Part shown: positions 24,895 to 34,427 of the stretch, piece after piece | How positions within the stretch are numbered: position 1 is the first letter of the stretch | How the letters are laid out: every line of letters starts with the position of its first letter | Source: Clostridium sp. 'White wine YQ' | GTDB taxonomy: Bacteria > Bacillota > Clostridia > Clostridiales > Clostridiaceae | Direction: 5' to 3' | Assembly: GCF_028728205.1 (NCBI RefSeq) | Contig: NZ_JAQYUU010000001.1 | Span: 2,154,082-2,218,081 of the forward strand | DNA length: 64,000 nucleotides | Position numbers and translations under genes: made by a program | The notes under the pieces: model-generated | The model's database searches: none | Told to the model about the DNA's origin: nothing | What the model saw: only the letters and a program-made list of their open reading frames with translations

Positions 24895-26136
24895 TCAAAT
24901 ATCACCATAACGCCAAACAAAACCTCTACAAGTTTTATATTTTCCACTGATAGCTCTTTCTATTGCTTGGAATGTAACATCATAATATAAAGCTGCTTTT
25001 CTCAGATTACTCCATTCTCTAATTAACTCTCCACTTAAGCTATATTGTCTTACTGCTTTATTCTTTTTATTTTCTATTATACCAGTATATTTCCAGATAA
25101 AATTACAACAAGTCTTTCTTTCTCCTATACAAACTTTCCTAATTGCCTTTGCTGTTGTGTTGTAATATTCTGCAGCTGCATTAGCTGAATCCCAAGTATT
25201 TATTAAATTTCCACTTAAGTCATATTGCCTAACATTTTTACTTTCTTTTGTATTTTTATTAACAGTATTTTTTGTATATCCAAAATTAGCTTTTAAATCA
25301 ATTCCTTTCTTTAAAAACTCTTTATGTGATTCATACTTCTCATGTTTACAACATTTCTTAATAGCACTTGCATCATATTCTTTTTTTAGCTCTTGCAAAG
25401 TATATGTTCCTATGTGATTGGTGTATTTATCTAACTTCACTATTTCTATATCTGATTTTTCTTTCCTTTTATTTTCTTGATATTCCATGTATTTCTTATA
25501 TTCATCCCATTTATCTTTTTTTCTTTTCATATAAATAGTTGCATTTTCATATAATGAATCTACAATATCTCTATATTTCTTACCAGCAAAACTTATTTGA
25601 CAGCTATTTGGTGAATGTCTATTTATTAAAACTTTTTTTTCCGAATCAAAAAATTTCTTAATTTCATATAGCATGTCATATGTACCAATAAACTTTATTT
25701 CACAAATCAAAATTGGACTTTTTCTCTCTTTTCTTAGTTTCATATAAGTTGATATACACCCATCTCCATCCATATATCCCCTAATAAAATGATTAATCAA
25801 ATTATTCGGTACTATATTTTCACTTGGAAATTTTAATACTAGTGATTTTCTTGGTATGCAGCCTAAATTTATTAAGTCATTAGCCATTTTAGTACTACTA
25901 ACACAAATAGAAATATATCCTTTTTTATTTGTACATATTCGTCTATCAGAACTTATATCTTTTAAGAACTCTTCTAGTATATTTCTATCATCTGGATGTA
26001 ATTGAATTATTATTGTTTTCTTTTTTTCATTTTTTTCATATACGCATCCATCTGCATATAAAAAACCTAACCAATATGCTTTTCTTTCAGTATCAATTTT
26101 TTCAAAATATGAGCTATTCTGAGTATATTTCACCAT
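24895..26136 (-). CDS. Freestanding LAGLIDADG homing endonuclease with NUMOD1-type DNA-binding repeats
   Basis: About 413 residues from ATG 26136 (GGGTGATGAT upstream; an in-frame TTG lies four codons earlier). Two LAGLIDADG helices are visible: YWLGFLYADGCV (about 22-33) and FIRGYMDGDGCIS (about 130-142), each with the catalytic acidic residue, so one chain forms the pseudo-dimer that cuts DNA. The C-terminus has two NUMOD1/IENR1-like repeats (VRQYDLSGNLINTWDSANAA and AVRQYSLSGELIREWSNLRK), which add DNA recognition. There is no surrounding split gene, intein splicing block or recognisable intron, so it is freestanding. Its position beside an ssrA relic suggests it may have mobilised with, or targets, that locus; this is inference. 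Confidence 0.9.
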   Translation of the reverse strand: MVKYTQNSSYFEKIDTERKAYWLGFLYADGCVYEKNEKKKTIIIQLHPDDRNILEEFLKDISSDRRICTNKKGYISICVSSTKMANDLINLGCIPRKSLVLKFPSENIVPNNLINHFIRGYMDGDGCISTYMKLRKERKSPILICEIKFIGTYDMLYEIKKFFDSEKKVLINRHSPNSCQISFAGKKYRDIVDSLYENATIYMKRKKDKWDEYKKYMEYQENKRKEKSDIEIVKLDKYTNHIGTYTLQELKKEYDASAIKKCCKHEKYESHKEFLKKGIDLKANFGYTKNTVNKNTKESKNVRQYDLSGNLINTWDSANAAAEYYNTTAKAIRKVCIGERKTCCNFIWKYTGIIENKKNKAVRQYSLSGELIREWSNLRKAALYYDVTFQAIERAISGKYKTCRGFVWRYGDI

Positions 26137-26254
26137 ATCATCACCCAATAATATATTTCTGTAAAATAGCCCAAATTATTCATTTTACCCGAATGTATAT
26201 TCTATTAAATTTGTGAAATACTAATATCAAATTAAAGATTTGAATGTAATATAA

Positions 26255-26286
26255 AAAATCCACGGCACAATTTTGCTGTGGATTTT
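26255..26286. terminator. Hairpin T2, copy b (AAAATCCACGGCA type)
   Basis: Arms AAAATCCACGGCA and TGCTGTGGATTTT around CAATTT, with one G-T mismatch. It is nearly identical to the copy at 18308-18339. It lies beyond the last gene of the defence-like operon on the minus strand. Confidence 0.7.
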
Positions 26287-26313
26287 AATTGCAAAGTACC
26301 GCACCTTTGATAT

Positions 26314-26368
26314 AGTGTGCATACTTTCTTTTAAAGGGGTGTGCATTATACAAATAGGGTGTGCATTA
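26314..26368. repeat. Direct GTGTGCAT repeats at the left end of the defence-like island
   Basis: AGTGTGCAT (26314-26322), then GGGTGTGCATTA at 26337-26348 and again at 26357-26368. The last two are exactly 20 bp apart, two helical turns. An inverted pair of the same GGGTGTGCA core is found at 35268-35305, beyond the other end of the gene block. Possible protein-binding arm sites. Confidence 0.55.
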
Positions 26369-26514
26369 ATCTGGATCACTTTCTACATTAGCTATTAAAG
26401 TTATACTTTAAATCTTCATATTGTATCTTTCATAGATTTTTATAGCTAAGTAATAGTGCTCAAATTTTAGCTAAAGTGGAGTACTAAGTGTTGTCCTGCC
26501 AACTAAATTTATTG

Positions 26515-27642
26515 TTAAATCTTCTTATTAAATTTAAGATAAAAATGTTCTTCTTTGAAATCATACTTATTTTGCAAAGTTGATTGTATTCGGAATATAA
26601 CATCATAGTATTCTATATGTTGTTTTCCATGAATATCTACACAAGATATATTTAATTCAGCAATTTGGTGTTCTCCAACCAACGCATTATTATTCATATA
26701 TTTTTTTTCATCATTATTCTTTATAGATTTTATGTAGAGATGCTTAATAAATAAAACAACTTCCGTTGGGACAAATACCTTAACCTTATTGTCATCATTT
26801 GTATTCAACATTACATCAGCTTCAGCAATTTCTATTTCATCTAAAGAAAATTTTTTCAACATATCAGAATATTCTACTTCATTAAAACCTAAGTCATCGC
26901 ATAACTTTTTATGGTAGGCTTTACTGAAATCCCATTCAATTCGAACATCAACTGCATTACCAGCACCTACATTGTATATCCAATAGTAAATATAATGTTC
27001 GTTCCGCGCTTCACTCATTGCTTCATAAGCAATTTTATGACGAAAATTTTCACGAATTTTCTCTGCAAGTTTTTCTCCAATACCATTCTCATATTTTTCT
27101 GATAACTTTGTTGTGATATTAATTAGTGCATCTTGATATGACTTCAATTGGCATGTTTCTTTTACTTCCTTAAACAAATCATCGATATCAACTCTTGAAA
27201 ATGCATCTCCACATATATGATCTTTGTATTCTTCTACCAAGTTGCCAACTATACCTATGTAATCTAATTTATCTATTTCAGAAAAATAAACCTTTTTACT
27301 CTCCGCATATTCTTTTATAATTAAATCCATTTGTTTTTCTGTAATAAAAACCCCAGCTTTATCATATAGGAAAAAATTTGTTTTTACTGGTCTAATAGCC
27401 GGTTTAACATTTAAAATTGTGCTTTTGATAGTGTATTCAATACCCCAAATTGTGACTATACCAGCAATTGCAGCGCCTAAAACGCTTCCATAGAATCCAA
27501 GCCATGCATTTTCATCTGCTAAAGTTGGTATAGGTGCAAACAGAAAAAAATTTATTAAAAATCCTAACATTATAGTTATTACAAGAAGAATTGAATATCG
27601 TAACCAAATATTTATTTCATACGATTTTTTTTGTTTTTTCAT
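26515..27642 (-). CDS. Membrane-anchored protein of unknown function (last gene of defence-like operon)
   Basis: 375 residues with two N-terminal transmembrane helices (about 14-35 and 46-68, the second reading WLGFYGSVLGAAIAGIVTIW) and a large soluble domain of about 300 residues. The WLGFYGSxLG pattern recurs at the N-termini of many unrelated small membrane proteins, several of them near phage-defence genes; I do not recognise the soluble domain, which is rich in Lys/Glu and helical in the first half and beta-like in the second (LNISCVDIHGKQHIEYYDVI). RBS GGAAGTGAAAGATAA. It is the sixth gene of a run in the same direction (33145 to 26515). Confidence 0.6.
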   Translation of the reverse strand: MKKQKKSYEINIWLRYSILLVITIMLGFLINFFLFAPIPTLADENAWLGFYGSVLGAAIAGIVTIWGIEYTIKSTILNVKPAIRPVKTNFFLYDKAGVFITEKQMDLIIKEYAESKKVYFSEIDKLDYIGIVGNLVEEYKDHICGDAFSRVDIDDLFKEVKETCQLKSYQDALINITTKLSEKYENGIGEKLAEKIRENFRHKIAYEAMSEARNEHYIYYWIYNVGAGNAVDVRIEWDFSKAYHKKLCDDLGFNEVEYSDMLKKFSLDEIEIAEADVMLNTNDDNKVKVFVPTEVVLFIKHLYIKSIKNNDEKKYMNNNALVGEHQIAELNISCVDIHGKQHIEYYDVIFRIQSTLQNKYDFKEEHFYLKFNKKI

Positions 27643-27695
27643 TTATCTTTCACTTCCGTTAATTTAATATACTACTTTACTCATCTATTAGTTGT

Positions 27696-27938
27696 TTATC
27701 GCCCATTCAGTTCTTCTTGTTCAATAAAGGCATCAAATGATATTCCATAATCATCACAACCATTAGGGAACATTTTATCTACTTCTTCAATTGACATACC
27801 ATATGTATCTTGGCCGTTATCAACTCTTATACCATGGCCAGCACATACATCACCAAAATTAAATTCACAAGTTGAACAATTTTGAGACACAAGTTTATCT
27901 CCCACTTCTGCTTTCATTCTTCTAATTTTATCACTCAT
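27696..27938 (-). CDS. Small cysteine-containing protein, unknown
   Basis: 80 residues, ATG 27938 with RBS GAAAGGTAGGTATTATT. Four cysteines occur as CSTCEFNFGDVCAGHG and a later NGCDDYGIS, a pattern that could bind zinc or an iron-sulfur cluster. The rest is acidic. No family is recognised. It lies between the coiled-coil membrane protein gene and the two-helix membrane protein gene, in the same direction, 93 and 53 bp from them. Confidence 0.55.
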   Translation of the reverse strand: MSDKIRRMKAEVGDKLVSQNCSTCEFNFGDVCAGHGIRVDNGQDTYGMSIEEVDKMFPNGCDDYGISFDAFIEQEELNGR

Positions 27939-28031
27939 AATAATACCTACCTTTCAATAAATTGTAAAATATAAATTATCCAATGGCTTACATATAATTT
28001 AAGAGAGCTTTCTACTTTATTTCTCATGATA

Positions 28032-29318
28032 TTACATAAGCTCTTCATTCAAAAAATAGTACTTACCATCTTTTATAATAATCTGAACATCCTCATCATA
28101 AATTTCTTCCTGTTTATTTAAAGCTTTCGGCTTATGTTTGATTTGAGTGTTAATTTTCTGAGCTAACCCTTGCTCTAATTCTTTGTATTTCCAATTTTCG
28201 TCTACAACAGCTGGTATTGCTGAAAAGAAACCTGCAACTCCGGTCTTTGAAATACGATTTTTATTCAAATCAATGTTTAACACCTTCACCTGCTTTTCAT
28301 GCCATTGCTCCAGTAAATTTCTGGTTTGTACAGATTGATCTAAAAACCTATTAAACAAGGAATAGCATACAACACTTGATATGCCACCTTTGCCTAACAA
28401 ATATGTCAATTTGCTGACTTCCTCAAGAGCAGTAACTAATATATTCTGATATTCAACCAGAATGTTGAATTCATCAACTTTTTCCTGATACTCTTTAAAA
28501 TCAGGATTATGGCTTTTTTGAGAAATGTCAGTTATTGTTATATTAACTTGTCCGAGTAGTTCAGTAGCAATACCTTTTAAATTTTCTAAAGTTGTAAGTT
28601 TGATTTTTCTTTGTTCGTCATTTTCCATTATTTCAGAACTGAATTGAGAAATCTCCTCAACACGTGAAAGCAAAGATAAAATCCTGCTCTTAAATTCCCT
28701 GTCTTGAAAGTCACTTATTTGGTCTATACTCTTTGCCATGGTTTCTAACTTCGAATTTATCTCAGACATATAATATTGGCCGACAACCAAGGAACCAACA
28801 TTCATCACATTTGCAACACCATTAGCTACTGAAGCAGACTTAGAAATTTTTGTAGGGTCAACTTTGACTAAATTTGCATGTCCTTTAATTCCTTTTGCTC
28901 CACTATAAATACCTCGTACAGCACCCTCCATTTGTCTAGATTCTGCAAGTGTTGCACCACTTGGAATTACTGCTTTATATAACTCAACATTTTTAAGAGC
29001 TTTGTTTGTTATTGTTTTTGCTGCAGTTTCTGCTGCCGCCGGAATAGTCTCTGAAATTCGAGCAATAACCGTACGGTCAGTAATTTCAAAAAGACTTTTT
29101 TCATTAATCTCTGTTGTCACCAGCAGTCGCTCTATAGGTATGGTTATTCCGCTTTCTTGAACACATTCATCCTCAAGTGCCTCAGAAGTAATTGCAGCGA
29201 AATGTGCAGTATTTAAAACATCCTTGCTTTTATAATTAGTTTTTTTCCTTGATTTAATTACTAAGGAAACAACCAAAGCAGCAATTATTATAGTTAATAT
29301 AATTATTTCAAATGGCAT
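28032..29318 (-). CDS. Single-pass membrane protein with a long helical domain, unknown
   Basis: 428 residues. One N-terminal transmembrane helix (IIILTIIIAALVVSLVI) is followed by a basic stop-transfer stretch, a segment rich in Ala and Gly (about 100-190, including IPSGATLAESRQMEGAVRGI and GAKGIKGHANL), then a long helical, coiled-coil-like region (about 195-330). No enzyme motif is visible. It starts 15 bp after the stop of the DUF262/HNH gene (RBS GGAGGTAAGATT), so the two are almost certainly co-expressed. A role as membrane effector or scaffold for the restriction protein is an inference. Confidence 0.6.
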   Translation of the reverse strand: MPFEIIILTIIIAALVVSLVIKSRKKTNYKSKDVLNTAHFAAITSEALEDECVQESGITIPIERLLVTTEINEKSLFEITDRTVIARISETIPAAAETAAKTITNKALKNVELYKAVIPSGATLAESRQMEGAVRGIYSGAKGIKGHANLVKVDPTKISKSASVANGVANVMNVGSLVVGQYYMSEINSKLETMAKSIDQISDFQDREFKSRILSLLSRVEEISQFSSEIMENDEQRKIKLTTLENLKGIATELLGQVNITITDISQKSHNPDFKEYQEKVDEFNILVEYQNILVTALEEVSKLTYLLGKGGISSVVCYSLFNRFLDQSVQTRNLLEQWHEKQVKVLNIDLNKNRISKTGVAGFFSAIPAVVDENWKYKELEQGLAQKINTQIKHKPKALNKQEEIYDEDVQIIIKDGKYYFLNEELM

Positions 29319-29333
29319 AATCTTACCTCCAAC

Positions 29334-31880
29334 TTAATCTAGAACCACAAGTGCATTACACAGCTTATCAAAATGTTCAATAAGCCATTCGAAATGTTTA
29401 TGATATAGCTCTGTGTTATGAATATCAGCATCAATGGAATATAAAATCCTTTTTGCTACGCTTTTTTCTCTACTTGTATACCATTCAAGCTTGAAACCGC
29501 ATTCATTTTCTATCTGATCTTTCTTCAATTCAAGCTTTGAGAAATATTCAGGGTCATAAACATAGATTCCAATGCGCAGTATTTTTTTCCTAACAAGTTG
29601 AAAGAATATGTGATAGTTATGATTATCAACAGTAACATCGTACCAATCATCATATGAAGCTTTTCTTCTTGCTATATCCTCCCCACGACCCTTATCATGG
29701 CAGTACTGAACAAAATTCTTCCAGAAATCTATTCTCAAATGATGTCTTTCTGCAAGTTCCCTTGTTGTAGTTTCTGGTTGTTCAGATTGTTCATTCTCAT
29801 TTGGCTTCGTTATTTCAGGAACATCATCCCTCTCTTTATCAAGAAATGACAAATGTAGTAATTCAATCATCTGCTCTTCACTAGAGAAGTGAATGTTCCA
29901 TCTAGTTTCAATAAACTTAAGCATTTTCATACCACGGGCAAGAATGCTAGCTGCATTCCAGTCATTTTCATGCGATACTTCAATTTCTGAGTGTGATCCA
30001 TCTTCATAGCCACGTCTCCCATTAGATATTGAGGTCTTTTTATCTTCAAAGCTATCATTTTGAAGGCTGGAATTAACACTCTGAGACAATGGAAGTAAAT
30101 TGCCAAGAGAACCAGAAAGAATGTTAATTTCATCTTCAGTAAACATTCTAAATTGATTTTTCCAATACCATTTAGTTGGTGTCTGAGGAAAAATATGCTC
30201 AATAGTTATCTTATCCTTTTCAACTTTTGTGAATGGTTTCCACCCAAGTTTCTCAATGCCTGTTTCCGAAGCTTTCTCATATTCATACTCAAAGAGCAGA
30301 TAACGAAGATCATGCCAACCATAGAACCCGTCACCATTAGAGAAACGCTTATCAATTCGAGTCATAAAGTTCTTAATTGCAAAATCCATATCATTGGTAG
30401 ATGTTTCAATCAAACCATTTGCAACTTTTTCAATAGATAACTCTCCTACATAGACATCTCTTGTTTTTCTGTAGTAATCACTACTCTTATAACTTGACTG
30501 GAATGATGCCATTCTAAATGATAAGAATATAAATCGCTCTATTGCTCGGAACAGTTCAATACGTTGTTCTTGAGTTCCATTTGCATTCGAGGTCAAAGCT
30601 GCTGTAACAAGAGGTCTGAAATAACCTATTCCAATTCTATTTAGTCTATCTAGCCATGTTTTTTCTTCAGTCGATAAATCACTATGTTCAGGGAAGTGTG
30701 TAAAGAACCAGTATTTTGCTACATCCTTTAAGCTATTAACGTAATCCGCAATTTCAGAAGGTTCTAATTTGCATAGAGTTGCAACAATGTCTTCCTCAAT
30801 AGGTTGAGGAACATCATCATCTTCAGTTTCTAAATCATCAGTTTCCGTAATATCATCTTCAATAACAACTACTTTCTTTTCAAAAATATTCTTTGCTGAA
30901 AATTTATTCAACAGGAATTTTATATAGTCATCGCCTTTTTTACGTGAATATTGAAAGTACATAATCCAATGAGCCCTTAAAAACTCATCATCAGATAAAG
31001 GCGCACTTTGATTTCTTCCAAGCTGATAATATACCTCTTTCCATGAGTCATTTATTTTCTTTCTTAACTCTGACTTATCCATAGTATCCAATTTATCTTC
31101 ATCATAAAGTGTGGTCAAATAGATAAGACGATTCTTTAACAATTCTAAATTTGTAAGTTTCTTACCACGATTATTCATAGTTTCAAATGCTACGAAAACA
31201 TCATAGTCATCTTGAATATCATGTATATTGAACATTAACTGTAAAGTGAGTTTATGAAATACACTTTCAATTCCCTCAATACCTTCTGAAGTATATAGTT
31301 CTCTTAAACGTTCTGCAAAGAATTCCTTTGCTTTTTTTAGATTCTTAGTATAATAAGTTTCATCAACTGATCCACTGAATGGTTCTCCAAAGATTTTATA
31401 TGTAAGATAATCAGCACTAGGATTATCTGTTTCATACCCAAATAAATAGGTTGTTATAAAATTCTGTGGAGGACGCTTCTGTGATATATATTTTGCTCGT
31501 ATAGATTTCAACGTTTGATAGCATAGAACTATATCTTCTTCACTTTTCTCAGCATTAGATTCAATATTTTTAACAAAGTCAGCAATTTCATTAATAAGAA
31601 TTGAAAAGGTAGTAAGCCGTTGTTGCCCGTCAACTATATGATAAGCTTTGTAACCTGCATCCAATAACCACTTATCATTATCCCACTCCTTAGATTCTGA
31701 CCTTGGGACAGCTTTAAGTGATAATAATCCAGTATAATGATACCTTTCAGATTGAAGATTCATTATATCGTCCCAAAAGTCTACTAACTGCTCCTGTCTC
31801 CATGCATAACCTCTCTGGTAATCAGGAATTCGAAACAGTTTGTTTTGAAATATTTGTGAAAGCGATTGTAACTCGTTCAT
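29334..31880 (-). CDS. GmrSD-like restriction protein: DUF262 + DUF1524 (HNH) + DUF4268
   Basis: 848 residues. The DUF262 domain has [11 protein letters not shown] (18-28) and the nucleotide-binding [11 protein letters not shown] (82-92). The DUF1524 HNH nuclease motif [12 protein letters not shown] occurs near residue 560, with the following [12 protein letters not shown]. The last 140 residues ([39 protein letters not shown]) are a DUF4268 domain. DUF262-DUF1524 proteins are type IV restriction enzymes (GmrSD, BrxU) that cut modified phage DNA with NTP hydrolysis. The C-terminal DUF4268 is an extra domain that may recognise DNA or sense a ligand. The gene is the core of a six-gene block beside ssrA, which supports a defence role. 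The target modification is unknown. Confidence 0.88.
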   Translation of the reverse strand: MNELQSLSQIFQNKLFRIPDYQRGYAWRQEQLVDFWDDIMNLQSERYHYTGLLSLKAVPRSESKEWDNDKWLLDAGYKAYHIVDGQQRLTTFSILINEIADFVKNIESNAEKSEEDIVLCYQTLKSIRAKYISQKRPPQNFITTYLFGYETDNPSADYLTYKIFGEPFSGSVDETYYTKNLKKAKEFFAERLRELYTSEGIEGIESVFHKLTLQLMFNIHDIQDDYDVFVAFETMNNRGKKLTNLELLKNRLIYLTTLYDEDKLDTMDKSELRKKINDSWKEVYYQLGRNQSAPLSDDEFLRAHWIMYFQYSRKKGDDYIKFLLNKFSAKNIFEKKVVVIEDDITETDDLETEDDDVPQPIEEDIVATLCKLEPSEIADYVNSLKDVAKYWFFTHFPEHSDLSTEEKTWLDRLNRIGIGYFRPLVTAALTSNANGTQEQRIELFRAIERFIFLSFRMASFQSSYKSSDYYRKTRDVYVGELSIEKVANGLIETSTNDMDFAIKNFMTRIDKRFSNGDGFYGWHDLRYLLFEYEYEKASETGIEKLGWKPFTKVEKDKITIEHIFPQTPTKWYWKNQFRMFTEDEINILSGSLGNLLPLSQSVNSSLQNDSFEDKKTSISNGRRGYEDGSHSEIEVSHENDWNAASILARGMKMLKFIETRWNIHFSSEEQMIELLHLSFLDKERDDVPEITKPNENEQSEQPETTTRELAERHHLRIDFWKNFVQYCHDKGRGEDIARRKASYDDWYDVTVDNHNYHIFFQLVRKKILRIGIYVYDPEYFSKLELKKDQIENECGFKLEWYTSREKSVAKRILYSIDADIHNTELYHKHFEWLIEHFDKLCNALVVLD

Positions 31881-31960
31881 AATCGTACCCCTTAGTAATT
31901 CATTAATTTTTGGTTTTCCGTTATGTCACATACAAGTTTTATAGATACATGTTTAAATCT

Positions 31961-32272
31961 TTATTTATCAACCTCATATCCAAAATCCTTCAAACGGTCC
32001 CTACAAGCTTGTCTTTCTTCAGATGTAAACAGGTCATGGTATTCAGGTCTTAAAACCAAAGCTTCTACTGATAAATCAAGACGTTTGTGTTCCCATAGAA
32101 CTTCAAAACCATAAGTGCCGCCAGTTTTTAAAATTAATTGTTTTGCAGCCTTAACTCCACCATCTTTTGATACTAATTGAAAGAACCTCGATGCATTGTA
32201 TTTCAGTTCTTTCTTTGCAGTAAAATATATGTTTTTCATATCTTCATGGAATTTATTTTCTAAAGTACTCAT
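31961..32272 (-). CDS. Small conserved protein of defence neighbourhoods
   Basis: 103 residues from ATG 32272 (RBS AGGAGGTATGTT). The sequence YNASRFFQLVSKDGGVKAAK, then LWEHKRLDLSVEALVLRPEY and FTSEERQACRDRLKDFGY, is a pattern I know as a recurrent stand-alone or appended domain in restriction and defence contexts; its function is not known to me. It lies 80 bp upstream of the DUF262 gene and 36 bp downstream of the 278-residue unknown, in the same direction, so it probably belongs to the same transcript. Confidence 0.65.
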   Translation of the reverse strand: MSTLENKFHEDMKNIYFTAKKELKYNASRFFQLVSKDGGVKAAKQLILKTGGTYGFEVLWEHKRLDLSVEALVLRPEYHDLFTSEERQACRDRLKDFGYEVDK

Positions 32273-32308
32273 AACATACCTCCTGTTATCACATTTAAAT
32301 AAAATTTA

Positions 32309-33145
32309 CTATTCCTTCTTCAAAGCTGGTAATACTACATCTAAATACTCATACCAATAATCATTGTCACCTTCCATATCATGAAGCCAATAGTACATAA
32401 GTAAAATTTCTAGTTCCTGCTTTCTACCTTTTATAAAAGATTTTTTAGGCATTTTTCTATACAGTGAATCAAGATTAAATAGATTACTTTTCTGCTTGTA
32501 ATCATAATCGTACTTTCTCCAGCTTGTTTGCCTTTTTATCCTATGTGTTGATGGCCAGCTATCCTCATTATTAAAAAAACTGTTTACCCACTCATAGGCA
32601 AACGAAAGCATATTCACCTGATGCTTTGCCCAAGTCTTATCAATCCAATCATTTATCTCTTCAGATACGCTTGGTGTTCCAAAATTGAATCTTTTTTGAC
32701 TTTCAACTCTATGATAATCTTTTATAAAAAGAAACAACATTTCTGTCAGATCCTTAAGAAAAGAAAACTTTTTTATAAGCTTAGAATAGCAATCATATGA
32801 TACATTTCTAAAGTCACTATCAGTGTCATATAAAAAGAAGAAATCATTTTCTTTTAATATATTTCCAATATATCTATTCATTTGTTTGCCATACTCGTTA
32901 TATATACCTACAACCCATTCCCTAACTTCTGAATCATAATCACAAAGCTGCTTACGATACTTTTCAAGCTTATCATTATGTAACACTGTTTTTTCTTCAG
33001 CTTCAATAATATTTAGGTAATTATTAAAATACTCAAATACATAATCAACGCATAATTTCATATTTTGAGTCCGTGCATCAATATCGAATTCATTTAGTTT
33101 ATCTTCTTTTTTTCTACGAGCAATATAATCCTCAATTGTAAGCAT
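32309..33145 (-). CDS. Unknown protein, first gene of defence-like operon
   Basis: 278 residues, ATG 33145 with RBS AGAGGTAGGTGATTAA. Predominantly helical, charged and aromatic-rich (many Tyr, Phe, Trp), without membrane segments, signal peptide or recognisable catalytic motif. There is a basic patch STHRIKRQTSWRKYDYDYKQ and a C-terminal WLHDMEGDNDYWYEYLD. No family is recognised. It heads the run of six genes containing the DUF262/HNH protein. It could be a specificity or sensor subunit, but nothing in the sequence shows this. Confidence 0.55.
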   Translation of the reverse strand: MLTIEDYIARRKKEDKLNEFDIDARTQNMKLCVDYVFEYFNNYLNIIEAEEKTVLHNDKLEKYRKQLCDYDSEVREWVVGIYNEYGKQMNRYIGNILKENDFFFLYDTDSDFRNVSYDCYSKLIKKFSFLKDLTEMLFLFIKDYHRVESQKRFNFGTPSVSEEINDWIDKTWAKHQVNMLSFAYEWVNSFFNNEDSWPSTHRIKRQTSWRKYDYDYKQKSNLFNLDSLYRKMPKKSFIKGRKQELEILLMYYWLHDMEGDNDYWYEYLDVVLPALKKE

Positions 33146-33233
33146 TTAATCACCTACCTCTATACTAAATAATGGATATATTTAGAATATCACTAACCAA
33201 ATATTTTATAAATACTTTTGTATAAAATTAAAA

Positions 33234-33273
33234 AATACCTACCAAAGCAAATTTCTTGCAAAGGTAGGTAAAA
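33234..33273 (-). terminator. Terminator after the recombinase remnant
   Basis: Arms TACCTACC and GGTAGGTA, extended by further pairs inside, form a hairpin just past the recombinase stop codon. On the minus strand it is followed by TTTTTTAAT. Confidence 0.75.
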
Positions 33274-33287
33274 ACTATTTTTCATAC

Positions 33288-34421
33288 TCATAATTGAATC
33301 TCTGTACCATCTTTAAAATTAAACACTAATCTGTCCTTATAAACTATAACCTCATTAACCAATACAGTCCATAAAGTTTCATCAAACTCTGTTAATATGC
33401 CATCTTGTTTATCTAATTCCAGTATAAAATTATCAAGTAGATTTCTCTTTGTAACTCGTTCTTCACGATTTTTCTCAAATGCTACAATACTTTCCTTAAT
33501 GCAATCATATCTATGGACCAAGCCCTCATATTTTGCTTGATATTCCTCCTGGCTAATAGGTGAGTGGGCATTCTCATCTATACATTTACGAATAAGTCCG
33601 TATACAACCTCCAGTTCCTGCTCCTTTTCTGCAATGTCAGCATCTATCTGTGTGCAATTAGTCATCACCTTCTGTGCTATCTTACAATTATCTATTATTT
33701 CATCTTTACATTGAAGAAGCTGATTGAATGCAAGTATAAACTTTTGTTTTATCTCATCTTCGGTGATATGAGGTGTAGAGCACTTTTTATCATTTTCAAA
33801 TTTACGATTGCAACTATAGATGGTTTTACGGTACCTACTTGTACTATGCCAAACCTTGATGCCGAAGTATCCATTACAATCTCCACAAATAATCTTTGCT
33901 GAAAATATACTATTTCCGCTATAGTTTTTACCTATTCTCTTGCGTCTCTCAAACTCTGTTTGCACAAGCTCCCATTCAGCTGGCTCAATTATGAAATCAT
34001 TGGACTTTTCAACATAATACTGTGGTACCTCACCATTATTTACTTTCATGGTTTTTGTAAGGAAATCCACGGTATACTTCTTTTGCAGGACTGCAGATCC
34101 TTTATATTTTTCATTTGTTAAAATACTTTGTATAGTACTGCTTTGCCAGTTTCCCTTACCTGAAGGTGATAGGATACCCAAGTTGGCTAAATTCCTTGAT
34201 ATTGCCGTAGCTGTTTTACCTTCCATAGAAAGTTTATAAATCAATCTCACTATTTCTGCTTCTTCAGGTATTATCTCTGGCAGTCCATTTTCACCCTTTT
34301 TAAATCCAAGAAACTGCTTGTACGGCATGGACAGTTTACCATCTGCAAAGCGTTTTCTCTGTCCCCAGGTAACATTCTCTGATATGGATCGTGACTCTTC
34401 TTGAGGTGTATTGGGGAATAT
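33288..34421 (-). pseudogene. Large serine recombinase, catalytic domain lost
   Basis: The surviving 3' part codes for the Recombinase domain and zinc beta-ribbon (ICGDCNGYFGIKVW ... YSCNRKFENDKKC) and a coiled-coil tail ending in VIVYKDRLVFNFKDGTEI. Upstream of the first Met (MPYKQFLGF, 34328) the same frame continues back through QEESRSISENVTWGQRKRFA, the conserved end of the N-terminal resolvase domain, and then stops being homologous at about 34421, next to the stop codon of the CPBP gene. The catalytic serine domain is therefore missing and the protein cannot recombine DNA. Any translated product from 34328 would be an inactive DNA-binding fragment. It marks a former mobile element that was truncated by rearrangement. 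Confidence 0.88.
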
Positions 34422-34427
34422 ATATTT

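Noticed and set aside
33288..34328. Intact serine integrase able to move the island
   Set aside because: The catalytic resolvase domain is missing; homology stops right after its last conserved motif.
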